DNA from: Todiramphus chloris collaris | Taxonomy: Eukaryota; Chordata; Aves; Coraciiformes; Alcedinidae | Assembly: GCA_025345505.1 (NCBI GenBank) | Contig: JANVCC010000021.1 | Span: 2,962,816-3,026,815 of the forward strand | Length of the DNA: 64,000 nt | Direction of reading: 5' to 3' | Shown here: one piece after another, positions 1 to 10,600 of the stretch | How the letters are laid out: every line of letters begins with the position of its first letter | Position numbering within the stretch: position 1 is the first letter of the stretch | Notes under the pieces: generated by a model | Seen by the model: only the letters and a program-made list of their open reading frames with translations | Told to the model about the DNA's origin: nothing | The model's database searches: none | Made by a program: the position numbers and the translations under genes

Positions 1-444
1 CCTTTGCATGTTAAGTAACCTTTTCCATTCTGTTTAAAGCAACACGCTAAAATGCACCGTTTGTACTTCTCCATGATATTTTCTGATTTAAGACTCACTT
101 TAGAGTAATACGGCACTGAATAAACCATGGAAATTTGTGCTAATAAACTCAGGCAGAGCATAAAACTTGGTGTTAGTGCCCTAAATTAAGGGCCTGCTTC
201 TGCTTCCTTGGCCTTTTTACGGTCTGCACAGCTCAGAAAAAGAGGTGCCTTCCTTCTTTCCTGCTGCTGTGACAACAAAGTGTGTCTGACATGGCAAGGC
301 AGGGCTGCAGCTACTCCCACTTGCAAGACAGCCCCGTTAATTTAGGGTCCCACGCCATGTACTGCGTCTGTCGTCCCAGAGGCCTCATGTTTTTAAGGCT
401 GGGCCGGTATATTCAAAGAGCTGGACAAACACAGCCTTGGAGGA
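1..444. other. AFF3 intron, nothing recognised
   Basis: Intronic sequence 3' of the last visible AFF3 exon. No exon, repeat family or RNA gene is recognised before the CR1 copy that starts near 445. Confidence 0.6.
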
Positions 445-1092
445 AGCTGAGAGATGTGTGCCCAGGTGGCCAAGAAGGCCCATGGCATCCTGGCCTGGAT
501 CAGGAATAGTGTGGCCAGCAGGAGCAGGGAGGGGATCATTCCTCTGGACTCAGCCTTGAAGAGGCTGCACCTTGAATACTGTGTCCAGTTTTGGGCCCCT
601 CTCTCCAAGAAGGACGTAGAGGAGCTGGAGAGGGTCCAGAGGTGGCTACAAAGCTAGGGAAGGGTTTGGAGCATGTCTCTTATGAGGAGAGGCTGAGGGA
701 GCTGGGGCTGTTCAGCCTTGAGAAGAGAAGGCTGAGGGGAGACCTTATTGCCCTCTACAGCTACCTGAAGGGAAGCTGTAGCGAGGTGGGAGTTGGGCTG
801 TTCTCCCTGGGGACAAGGGACAGAACAAGAGGCAATGGCCTGAAGCTGACCCAGGGGAGGTTCAGGCTGGATCTCAGGAAGCATTTCTTTCCAGAAAGGG
901 CTGTCAGGCACTGGAATGGGCTGCCCAGGGAGGTGGTGGAGTCCCCATCCCTGGAGGTGTTGAAGAGGCGGTTGGGTGTTGTGCTTAGGGACATGGCTTA
1001 GTGGGTTTTGATCGGGCTAGGAGTAGGGTTGGACTTGATGATCTTGAAAGTCTCTTCCAGCCAAAACTATTTTATGATTCTATGATTCTATA
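445..1092 (+). mobile_element. CR1 LINE fragment, 3' part
   Basis: Truncated CR1 retrotransposon on the plus strand, antisense to AFF3. It contains the 3' end of the reverse-transcriptase ORF and the tail. Readable blocks include CCAGGTGGCCAAGAAGGCCC, GAGGCTGAGGGAGCTGGGGC and GGGCTGCCCAGGGAGGTGG. It ends with the CR1 3' signature TTGGACTTGATGATCTTGAA and the terminal ATTCTATGATTCTAT repeat. The frame is broken by stops and shifts, so it is a dead copy. The 5' border is approximate. Confidence 0.93.
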
Positions 1093-1731
1093 GCTCCTGG
1101 AGCACTGAGCACCTTGTTGCACCCATTTGTGCAAAAAGATAAGCATCTCTTCAGTGCTCCCGACAACCTCAGATTCCCCTTTTTCTTACTGGCTACATTT
1201 TTTGACAGGTCAAAGCCAGGGCCAAGAACCTGTTGTCACAATCCTTTGTGTGCAAGGCGCTCCTCTAGGGTTACACAGATTCCTTGTGTGCTTCTGATTA
1301 TGTTAGGAAATACCTGCCATGAAACCTGGATTCTTTTGGCACTGAAGAGCCAAAGCTCTTATAAAAAAGTACAAATACCTCAGCCATGAGACCAAATTTG
1401 AAGATACAATTATAGGACCCAGCCAGCTAGTTATATTGAGAAGAGAGGTATTTGAATCCCTTACATATCCTCCATTACTATAGTTACTAATTAAAGCAAA
1501 GGAATAAATGGAAAGTTTTATTTATCCAGGCCTTTATCTCAGTAAGTCATTATTTGTTAAGTCATAGTTTACTGGGCTATGAGCATTTGATTATATAAAC
1601 ATTTCTTAATTTAACAAGCCTAGCCATCCTTATAATAGATTTTATAATTACCCCAGCAATACTGCACTGATGAAGAAACTGCATTACAAAAATAATTTGA
1701 AGCAACATAACTGGAAAGAAAATGTTCTTAC
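1093..1731. other. AFF3 intron, nothing recognised
   Basis: AT-rich intron between the CR1 tail and the donor of the AFF3 exon at 1732. No further exon was found on the minus strand. Confidence 0.6.
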
Positions 1732-1795
1732 CATTGCATCTGCTTTATGCTTCTTCCGTTTAGCTTCCTGCATAAAGTAATCTGCATTGCGTGGC
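1732..1795 (-). CDS. AFF3: AFF3 coding exon within the C-terminal homology domain
   Basis: 64-bp exon: G completing the split Met (AT|G) and then 21 codons, [21 protein letters not shown], ending in phase 0 before GTAAGA. The pattern [16 protein letters not shown] is a signature of the AF4-family C-terminal homology domain. Acceptor TTCCCCTGGTAG. The next expected exon (family sequence starting VEKFGKAL) was searched for in bases 1-1731 and is not there, so it lies left of the window. This is the most 3' AFF3 exon present. A 25-T tract (minus-strand poly-A) lies about 95 bp upstream of its acceptor and does not affect the splice site. Confidence 0.95.
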
Positions 1796-1889
1796 CTACC
1801 AGGGGAAAAGCAGAAGACATTTTATTATTTTCTGAAGTGCAGAATATTTTCAAGTTATTTTTCCCTTATTTTAATCCTGATTTGCAAAC

Positions 1890-1914
1890 TTTTTTTTTTT
1901 TTTTTTTTTTTTTT
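1890..1914. repeat. Poly-T tract (25 T)
   Basis: Uninterrupted run of 25 T on the plus strand in the AFF3 intron. On the AFF3 strand it is poly-A and lies about 95 bp before the acceptor at 1795. No retrocopy could be tied to it. Confidence 0.95.
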
Positions 1915-2157
1915 AATGAAGAAAATACACTTATCCTGTAACCATGCATCTTCTATTTCCAAACTGCTGCCTGTGGAGACAATAGCACTTATGGCTGTTC
2001 TCATTCTTTAGAAGTCAGTGATTCAAAGCAACAGAAAGCTAATAAAATGTGTTTTTATGGATTATATAAACTGCTTCCCAAATTAGTGCAGTTTTGATCT
2101 GCAAAATGGATGCAAGCATGAAGCAGAATACGTTACTCTCTCTTCTCTCCCTGGTGC

Positions 2158-2860
2158 TTGCTTACCTCTTTTTCAACTCAACTCTGCACATTGTTGTTTG
2201 TCTTGGCTTCTCCCCCCTCTCGAAACAAGTGTGTGTTTAATCTCTCCAGTTTGAAAACACACATCAAACCTTCCTGCCTCTACAACTACCATCTCACACC
2301 CCTTCTCCCTCTTATCTGTAAGCGTGCTGAGAGTGCTGTTTACTTTCGCTGCCTGGAGTTCATCTCTGACTCGGTGCTGGGCTTCCTGCTGCAATTCCAC
2401 TAGTGGTGCTCGTGACAAATTCTCCATTGATTTCTTCTCAAAGAGATCTCAGAGACTCCATCTCTTCCTTAACCTACCTGATCTACTGACTGCAGGGCAC
2501 AAATTCAACTGCTGTCTCTGTGCTGAAATTGGTGAGGCCGTTTCTGATCCAGACTTACCCACTTCCATTCAATCTGAAAACACAAGACTGATGTTTCCTT
2601 GGCAATGTCTGGTCACCACCTCCGTAAGCTTGCCGTGGCTGAAGCAGATTTCTTATCTCCTCCCCTAGGCTCTCCCTATTTCACCTTTTTCAGTCACTGT
2701 GGAGAATGGCCATTTGCTGTCATTTCAGGGCATAACCTTGCATCTTCAGTTGTTGCTTCTCATAAAAGTCTTCTTATTTCCTGACATGCAGACTCCTGCA
2801 GTCTCATACGTGTGGGAGATGGCCTTTTTCTTTTTCTACTCAGCTAATACACGTCTTGGT
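2158..2860 (+). mobile_element. Ancient L2-like LINE fragment
   Basis: Plus-strand fossil of an L2-clade LINE. The translation near 2325-2402 reads KRAESAVYFRCLEFISDSVL, which aligns by eye with the L2 reverse-transcriptase block (lexical form ERAVYNRCLEFLSANS). Further on, GACTGATGTTTCCTTGGCA and TCAGTCACTGTGGAGAATGG resemble the region before the L2 3' end. Many stops and frame breaks show great age. It is antisense to AFF3. Borders are approximate; assignment to L2 rather than a related CR1-group clade is by pattern memory. Confidence 0.6.
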
Positions 2861-2861
2861 T

Positions 2862-2922
2862 ATTCTCTAGGGGGGTTGGACTAGATGATCTTTTGAGGTC
2901 CTTTCCAACCCCTAACATTCTG
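2862..2922 (+). mobile_element. CR1 3' tail fragment
   Basis: Short CR1 tail on the plus strand: GGGTTGGACTAGATGATCTT, then TTTCCAACCCCTAACATTCT and GCGATTCTC. Only the last 60 bp of an element are present, directly before a second CR1 copy. Confidence 0.85.
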
Positions 2923-2929
2923 CGATTCT

Positions 2930-3224
2930 CAAGGTGGGGGGGTTGGTCTCTTTTCCCAAGTTACAAGCAAGAAGACAAGAGCAAATGGCATCAAGTTACT
3001 CCAGGGGAGATTTAGATTAGATATTAGGAAAAATTTCTTCACTGAAAGGATTTTAAGGAACAGGCTGTCTGGGGAAGTGGTTGAGTCACCATCCCTGGAG
3101 GTATTTAAAAGCTGTGTAGATGTGATGCTTAGGGACATGGCTTGGTGGTGGACTTGGCAGTGCTGGGTTCACGGTTGGACTCGATGATATTAAAGGTCTT
3201 TTCCAACCTAAATGATTCTATGAT
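2930..3224 (+). mobile_element. CR1 LINE fragment, 3' end
   Basis: Second CR1 3' fragment on the plus strand, abutting the previous tail. It has the blocks ATTAGGAAAAATTTCTTCAC, TCACCATCCCTGGAGGTATT and the tail GGTTGGACTCGATGATATTA followed by TTTCCAACCTAAATGATTCT. The two neighbouring tails imply two independent insertions, or one insertion into another CR1 end. Confidence 0.9.
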
Positions 3225-3438
3225 ATATTGTGGTTACTGCCATATCCTTGGCTCTCTCAGAGAAGGAAGTTTCACCTTGCAAAATAGTTTTCTTAGTATT
3301 GGTTGGGGTGTTATCCTTTGCCCTTATCTAATGAAAATAAGATATCCTTGAGTACTCAGAGCATGAATTCTGATGCTTTCACCATTCACGCCTTTAAGTG
3401 CTTGGTATTGTACATGACACAGTATTATTCCCACTCAG

Positions 3439-3443
3439 CAATC
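3439..3443. repeat. Target-site duplication CAATC, left copy
   Basis: CAATC directly precedes the TG terminus of the solo LTR and is repeated exactly after its CA terminus at 4015-4019. Five base pairs is the duplication length of ERVL-type integrases. Confidence 0.85.
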
Positions 3444-4014
3444 TGTTGTAGGTTAACCCCAGCAGGCAGCTCAGCCCCACACAGCCACTCACTCCCCTCC
3501 AGTGGGATGGAGGAGAGAATTGGAAGAGTAAAAGTAAGAATACTCAAGCATTGAGATAAAGCCAGTTTAAGAGGTAAAGTAAAGCAGAATAAGGAATTCA
3601 TTCACTGCTTCTCATTGGCAGGCATGTGTTCAGCCATCTGCAGGAAAGCCAGGCTCCATCGTGCTTGACGATGGCTTGGGCAGACCAATGCCATCACTCC
3701 AAATGGCCACTCTTTCTCCTTCTTCCGCCAGCCTTTATTGCTGAGTATGATGTCATATGGTATGGAACATCTCTTTGGTCAGTTGGAGTCATCTGTCCTG
3801 ATTTTGTCCGTTCCTAACACCTCATGCACACCCAGGCTACTTGCTGGTGGGGTGGTGTGAGAAGCAGAAAAGTCCTTGAGGCTGTGCAAGCCCTGCTCAG
3901 CAGCAGCTAAAACATCCCCACGTTAGCATCACTGGTTTGGTCACAGGTCCAAAACACAGCACCATACAAGCTGCTATGAAGAAAATTAAATATATCCCAG
4001 AACAAACCAGTACA
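3444..4014 (-). mobile_element. Solo LTR of an avian ERVL-type retrovirus
   Basis: 571-bp long terminal repeat bounded by TG and CA and flanked by a perfect 5-bp duplication, CAATC. The sequence resembles a common bird ERVL LTR: GGTTAACCCCAGCAGGCAGC at one end, CCCCTCCAGTGGGATGGAGG, ATGATGTCATATGGTATGGA, GGTGGTGTGAGAAGCAGAAA, and GAAGAAAATTAAATATATCC at the other. In the family the promoter reads on the complement, so the LTR has the same sense as AFF3. Where the family normally has a TATA box upstream of the start site, this copy reads AGCAATAAAGG. No internal retroviral genes are present, which indicates LTR-LTR recombination. Family name is from memory; structure is directly visible. Confidence 0.9.
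3734..3739 (-). promoter_or_regulatory. AATAAA hexamer inside the LTR, in AFF3 sense
   Basis: Plus-strand TTTATT gives a canonical AATAAA polyadenylation hexamer on the AFF3-sense strand inside the solo LTR. It is followed by a moderately G/T-rich stretch. Whether it is used is unknown. Confidence 0.35.
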
Positions 4015-4019
4015 CAATC
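4015..4019. repeat. Target-site duplication CAATC, right copy
   Basis: Second exact copy of CAATC, directly after the CA terminus of the solo LTR. Confidence 0.85.
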
Positions 4020-4611
4020 TTTGGTTTTTGGGTTTTTTTTTGGTTTTTCCCTTAATTGGGATTTCTCAGCACATTTGTTTAAAAAATTATTTTGTGTAAG
4101 TCTGAGAAGATACAGATTTTAAAACTTAGTCAGTGGGATGGATGAGTAAAACACTCTCAGATCCATAACTGAGACCAGTGGGAGCAAGGGGGAGCCTTTT
4201 GACAGGACAGCCATATATACTGCCTTGAGACCATACAGCATTTGGCAGTGCATTTACTTAGCCTGTTTCCTTCTACTTATATGCACACAGTTTCAAGGCC
4301 ATTTAATTAACAGAAGGTTAGTCAACCTTATCTTGAAGGAAGGCTAAATATTGTGAGATGGAAATGAAATTCAAGGTCCGGCTAATTTTGAATGACCTTT
4401 CACAGTCACACAATGACCTTGTCCCTAAAAATCTTGTTGATAGGAAGAAAAATATTTCCTTCGCTCCAACTTTCTTTAAAATATTATTCTCCCTGTTCTC
4501 CCTCAGAATGGAATTTCTCCCAAGCTTCCCCTACCTAGTAGGTCAGAAAGGGGACTAAAGACAAGTGTGTGTCCCAGTATCTTATAACCTACTGCAGCTT
4601 CTTGTGCCCAG

Positions 4612-4672
4612 CAAGATGATCTTGAAGGTGTATTCCAACTTGGATGATTCCATGAGTTTTTGATTCTAAGAT
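4612..4672 (+). mobile_element. CR1 3' tail fragment, degraded
   Basis: Short stretch with the CR1 tail pattern: AAGATGATCTTGAAGGTGTA, TTCCAACTTGGATGATTCCA, then TTTTTGATTCTAAG. Plus strand, decayed. Confidence 0.7.
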
Positions 4673-7600
4673 GCTAACATTATCTTAAAAATATGAACCA
4701 CCTGTATTTGGTCTTAGTCAATTATGAATATTAGACATTGAAACAGAGTTAGCTTGAAATAGAAAAATAACTGACTTCAGAACCATTGAAAGAATTCTTA
4801 AAAAAAATGCCCATCTCTCTTCATCTTGTGCAAAGACCAAGGTATGATGGTTTACTATGAAGTGCCAAAAAGCAAATCAAAGCAGATCAAATCAAGAAAA
4901 CAGTGGTCTCATCTCTCTGAAATGATCAAAGTGATGAACCTTTACATGATCCTTGCAAATTCAGGTCATTAAAATATGTCCTTTGCAACATTCCCTCCCA
5001 TATATCACCCAGCATCGTACGTCTAATTTGCTTGTTTGAAGCACAGTAAGAGGCTGTAAAAACAAAGTGAGATAACACAATGCAATTATGGGCTACTTAT
5101 AATTAGAACTTAATTGTAAAATGGTTTTCAACTTGTAGCAGGATTTATTCACCTGACTTACAATTAGCAATGAGGGTATTAGCAAGAGGCATGCATGTTA
5201 CTGAACCTAGAAGCCTGCTTTGAGAGCCCTGCTATGGGGAGGTTAACCATAGTGCAAGATGGAAAACTGAAGTAATCCCTTTGTACTAATTCCAGTTGTT
5301 TTTGGGGAAGCCTATCATACAAAAAAAAGAAACTATTAAAAGGCCATTTTAAAACAAAGCATAAACATTCTCAAGGTGAATGTTTAGGTATTTCCATAGG
5401 AAAAATACAAGACTGATTTACAAATCAGGGGATGCCTTAAAGAAATTAAGATTCATTTGGAAAAAAGGGATAAGGTATGTTTCCTCCTAGTTTCTTGAAC
5501 AGAGTTTGTTCAATAGCATTAATAAACATGGCAAGTAAATTCTGATCTCTTTATGCCATCTATGAAGTCATATTCTTCAATTTATCACTACATGTTAATA
5601 AACTTCCTCTTCAGATTACTGTGCATATTGGGTGAAAAGGGCGAGCAGAGATGTCCTATACACTAGTACGTTTATGTATATTGCATGCATTTCTTATTTT
5701 AGCAACAAAATAGGGATGTTCTTGGATTTAATTATTTTCTGAATTTTTAACGAGAAAGAAAGACTTCAAATTCAGCTTTGTTTAGGTTCCCACTGCACAT
5801 GAACATAATTATTCCTTTTAAAATCTAGTACACTATTTTAAATTATTGTGTCATGAAGAAAAAAACCCAAACAAACAAACAAAAAAATCCAACATAAAAC
5901 CTCCCACTTCTATAGGCTCTGTGAAGATGACAGCTCATGGACATATGAAGACACATGAGAAAGCTGATGAATAAACTAACTACTTAGGATAGTTCTTTTG
6001 CATACTGCACATTTCGTACCTATGAAGTTCACAAAATACTGTTAACTATGTTCTACTCTTACAGCCCCTTAAGTTATAGTGACTGAGAACTCATATCTGT
6101 TACAAACGTGAAGGTTCATCCAAATTTCCTTTGCAGCTTGGCCTATTTAGTTATATTGGTGATAATTTCAGATTGGAGAATTTGCAGATAATCCCACTGG
6201 ATACTAGGTTCAGCTACTATATGTTATTGATGTGAAGCATCTTGAGGAGCAGCAAACCTGTTTTCCCACTGACAAGATTCAGAAAGATCTGTGGCTAACT
6301 CCTTTTTCCAGTCTTTGGTCTGAGGTTTGCAATCCCTCTGCAGATTCACAGCCTCACTACAGCCTGAGAAGCCAGAGAATAAAGAAAATTTATAATGGAT
6401 TAAAATGGTACCAAACTACTAGTTGGAGTGGATGTGAGTAGCAGAAGAAGCACTGGAGTCTCTTTGTTAGGCTTACTGGTCATGAATGTGGACTGAAGTC
6501 CCAGAGAAAGTTATTCAGTGACTTCTGTTTTTCAGACAATTGAGTCAGATTCTCCTCTTAAGTTATTTACAACTGTGTGTATCTCTTGGTGTCAGCACTG
6601 TCACTCCAGATTTATAAACAGAATTCAAGCCTCTTAAAAAAAAAAGAGAAATTTAAAAAGAAATCTGACTTCAAATTAACAGGTACAAACAAGTGTTTTA
6701 TCTCTATTAATAATCTTGACTGCACAAGAAAGTCTTTTGTTCCTGAATATCTGATTGTTGGTACTTGTAGAAATACAGTCCTCTTCACCAAAGCCAAAAA
6801 GGAGTCCTAATACACTGCTCTAATGCATCTCATATATCTCTCTGAAAGGCAAGAGAAAGAGCGTAAAGCATCAGTGCCAACTAAGTCAGGCCGCTGGTGA
6901 ATTCTCCCCGGGATCAAGTGTCATTATGTGAAACTGGCTGCTCTCGAGGAGAATTTACCCTACTCTGTTGATTGGGGAAAGCAATCAAGTGCTGCTGGAA
7001 CCATTTCAACGCATTCTCAGTCAACACTAGGCAGTCACCTAGGCACTGCAACAGAATCCAGCCTTTTACAGCATAACCCCCCCCACGGCTAGATCTGATA
7101 GTACAAACAAGGCCAGGCTTCCTTTTCAGCAGCGGCTTTCAAACCATTTATGACTTTGACAAGGGCAGCCTCAGTAGCACGGCTGTGGCTGAAGCCAGGA
7201 TGAAACCGATCAAACAATCCGCTACTGTCCAGGATTTCTCTCCCTTGTCTTGCCACCACTTTCTCTGGGAGCTTGTCGAAAACCAGCGGGAAAGACAGCA
7301 TTTCCATCGCTTGCGTGGAATCCCAGCGTGAGGTGAGATGGCTGCGGGCATCGTAATTACTCCCCTTCCCCAGCAGCCTTTCAGAGTTTCCGGGCTGTTG
7401 AGCTCCTAAGAGTGGTGGTACCATTACCCAGGTGAAATGCTTGTGTGTGTCTATGTTTCTTTTATCCTATCCAGCTCTGTGCCATTACAGCGCATCTCTG
7501 CCGCCTTTGTCTTTTGCTGCCTTCTCTGAATTTAATTTACTCCAGTTCAGCAGATAATTGCAAAAATGTAAACTCACGCAGTAAAAAAAAAAGAGGGAAG

Positions 7601-10600
7601 AGAATCAAACAAAGTGAATCAATAAAAGCCTTACTTTGTACAGTAATTTATCAGCATCTACTGCAACATAATCTCCTTGGAACTCAGAGCAACCGCTGGT
7701 ATTTACAGAGTATGGTGCAGCTTAGACTCCAATATACAATTTTAATTATAACTGCATTCAAAACCGCATTTTTCATCTAATTTTTATATTTTAGATGAAC
7801 TAAATACTAAACTATAGCATTTTCTGCTTCATTTACATAACCTACCACTTGTACGTTATTTCTTACTGTGGCATGGTTCTTTATGAGGATACATTAAAAA
7901 AAAACCTAATAAAAGTTCAATTAAACACCATAAATGTAGCCAAGTGCATATTTTAATACCCTTCAGAGATAATGCTACTGAAGTGTTGTAAAAAAACAAA
8001 CTCAGCGTGCAACAACTGCACATAATAAAAGCAGCTTAAATCATAATTCTAAATATAGGACCCATTTCACAACTTCTATAATCTAGACCCTAAAAAAGTG
8101 GGTGTGCTGAAAAGGAGTAGAACAGCAAAATGGGCAAGTTTAAGATTCAATCAGAGCAAGGAGGGAATCGGAAGAAACTGGCATAGCCAGTCCAGTTTGG
8201 GATGCATGTCCAGTTTTGAAGCTGTTCCAGTAGGCCCCAAACTTTAGGTCCAAGAAGCAAAGAAACTCCTCTAAGAGCAAGAAAACCGTGTAAGGTGAGA
8301 GGTAGGTGTAGGCAGCCCTGCCTCTTTGATGCTTCATACTGGGACATGTCTGAGATGTTGGGTCATGGATAAGGATGGTCATCCTGGGGAGTAAAGGATA
8401 GAGCTGAGCAGGTATTACTGAAAAAAAAATAGAGTTCTGCCCTGACGTACCATGACCTCCACATTCCACAACTTCAAACAAATGCTGGTTTATGGGATAT
8501 GGCACTGCTGCATCTGGGGCATGGCACACGTGATGGCACGCAGGGTGGGTGAGAGCCCGTGGCACTGTACAAGGTGGGTACCCGGTTATGGGAGTCTTCT
8601 GCTCACTGTGGCAGACCCAGCAGGTCTGGGGAGTTTGGCAGAGGAGCAGACAAAGGGAGAGGGCAGGGCAAGTATTTGTGACCCATTTCAATGATAGTGC
8701 TATAGGCAGTTCGGAAAGACAGGAACAAAGGATCTGTCTGGAGTCAGGCCAAGTGTAAGAAAAATTTACTCAATGACACAAGTACTATCTTGTTGGGTTT
8801 AGTATAACAAGGTCAATAGCTTAGGTGAGATGAATAGTACAGGCACCTAGAGAGGGAGTTACTGTTGCAAAAAAAGAGCAGAGAGAATTAAAGCCTGGCA
8901 CCTGATTTAAAGGAAATGAAGAAGGATAAAATAAGTGGGGATTCTTATTTTGGCAAAAATGCACTATCCCCCAGACTAACTATCTTAATGCAGTGAAATA
9001 GAAGAGACTACGAGGGAGTGTCAAAATCTATTACAAATTCCTGGGCATGACCCAGATTCATGCTTAAAGATATCCACGTGAAATCAATATCTGGACTAAA
9101 ACACGCAAGGGCAAAGTGTACAAGTGCAGAGCGAGGAATGAAAGAAGCATTAACAATAGGGACTTGAGTTCTTGTATTAAAAAGCAGATGGAGAAAACAT
9201 GACATCTTTGCAGATAAGCTACAATTGTGTCTTTTGCAATGTGTGTTAAACAGCTATTTTGAAAGCAACTAATTTCAGTAGAAAGTGGGGTGAAAGCCTT
9301 TGCAGTCAGGCCGAGGGAGAGAGGGCAGGACCACAGCAGTTGAGATGATAGCATTTTAAAATACCAGAGAATCACACCTTGAATTTTCAAGAGGCAGCTG
9401 AAAACGAAAGGCAGAAAGAGGGAATACCTGGCAGCCAGCTCTGCTGTTCTCAGCTCTGATGAGTGAGAAGCCATGGTGTGGGTGAAACTGTTGAGTGACA
9501 GTACATGTGAAACCCGAGGCAATCTACACTGGGATCCTGAAGCAGACTCTATCCAGGCCTCCTGTCCTGCAATGTCTGTTCAAGAAACTTCAGTAATCAT
9601 AGGCTTTGAAAGAAATCATAATCGGGCACTGGAGGACCAGGAAGGCATCTGACAGGGATTTGGGGAATACATATTTCTCGTGCGCATTAAGTCATCACAT
9701 CCCCTCTCCAGCTCCAGGACTCATTGATGAACAGGGTACTCCCAGGCTAAAAATGAGTTTGAACAGTCTACCTGTGATTCTCTGTGGTTTGTTATCACTG
9801 GAAGATGAAAATATCCTTTACAGGTTGAAGCAATGATCAGGAAAGCTCCAGGGTTTCCTTGGGGGATCACTGCCTTTGCACCCTAGGGCCATTACAGTGA
9901 GCCTTCTGTCCAAAAGGGAAACTTCTGGGTAATTATGTAGTGGGAAATGGACTTGAAGCACATTCATCAAATGTATGTAAAGGTATTTTCCACTGCCACA
10001 GGGACAGCAAAGCTGACATGAATTAGGCTGCAAACAGAGACATTAGAATATCTCTTACAAACCACATCTGTGAATTTTAGCATTGAGGGTGATGAAAACC
10101 CACACTGCTCTGTGATCCAGCACAAGGATCCCATGTTACACGGTGATGGACTTTTAGCTCTTCAATGGGAAACTAATGTTTGCCAAGAAACCTGAGAAAA
10201 TAAGCTCTGTCAAGAACCAGAGGTGTGGCAGAACTATGAACACCATCGGTGGTTAGATGAGACTCCCTCATATTCAGCATGAGACCTAGACTAGCCAAAG
10301 AGCAGCAGGGTTTGGAGGGTGCTCATCACCTGCTGTAGGCATCTGCTCATTGCTCACCAGTTGCAGAGGTGAAGGAGAGACTGGGAGAGACTGGTGGCAG
10401 GGACCGTTCTCTCCTATCTGAGAGATTCATCTCTGCTGCTGGGACCTGGAGGAGAGTTTGCTGAGCCTGATTAGAAGTCCCTTGTCCTGCTCGCTGTTAT
10501 GATTCATTGTGGACTAAAGATATTTTCCAGTCAAGCTTCAGAGTAAGAAAAAAGCACATCAAAATCAATTTATGCAAACACATCCTCTTTCCTGAGTGGC

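Noticed and set aside
1-1731. Search for the next AFF3 C-terminal exon (family start VEKFGKAL)
   Set aside because: No matching translation or splice sites on the minus strand; the exon must lie outside the window.
1890-1914. Poly-T tract as the tail of a processed retrocopy
   Set aside because: No gene-like or SINE-like body adjoins it and no flanking duplication is seen.
8140-8691. 183-codon minus-strand open frame
   Set aside because: No recognisable domain, no splice sites fitting AFF3, cysteine- and proline-scattered composition; consistent with chance in a long intron.
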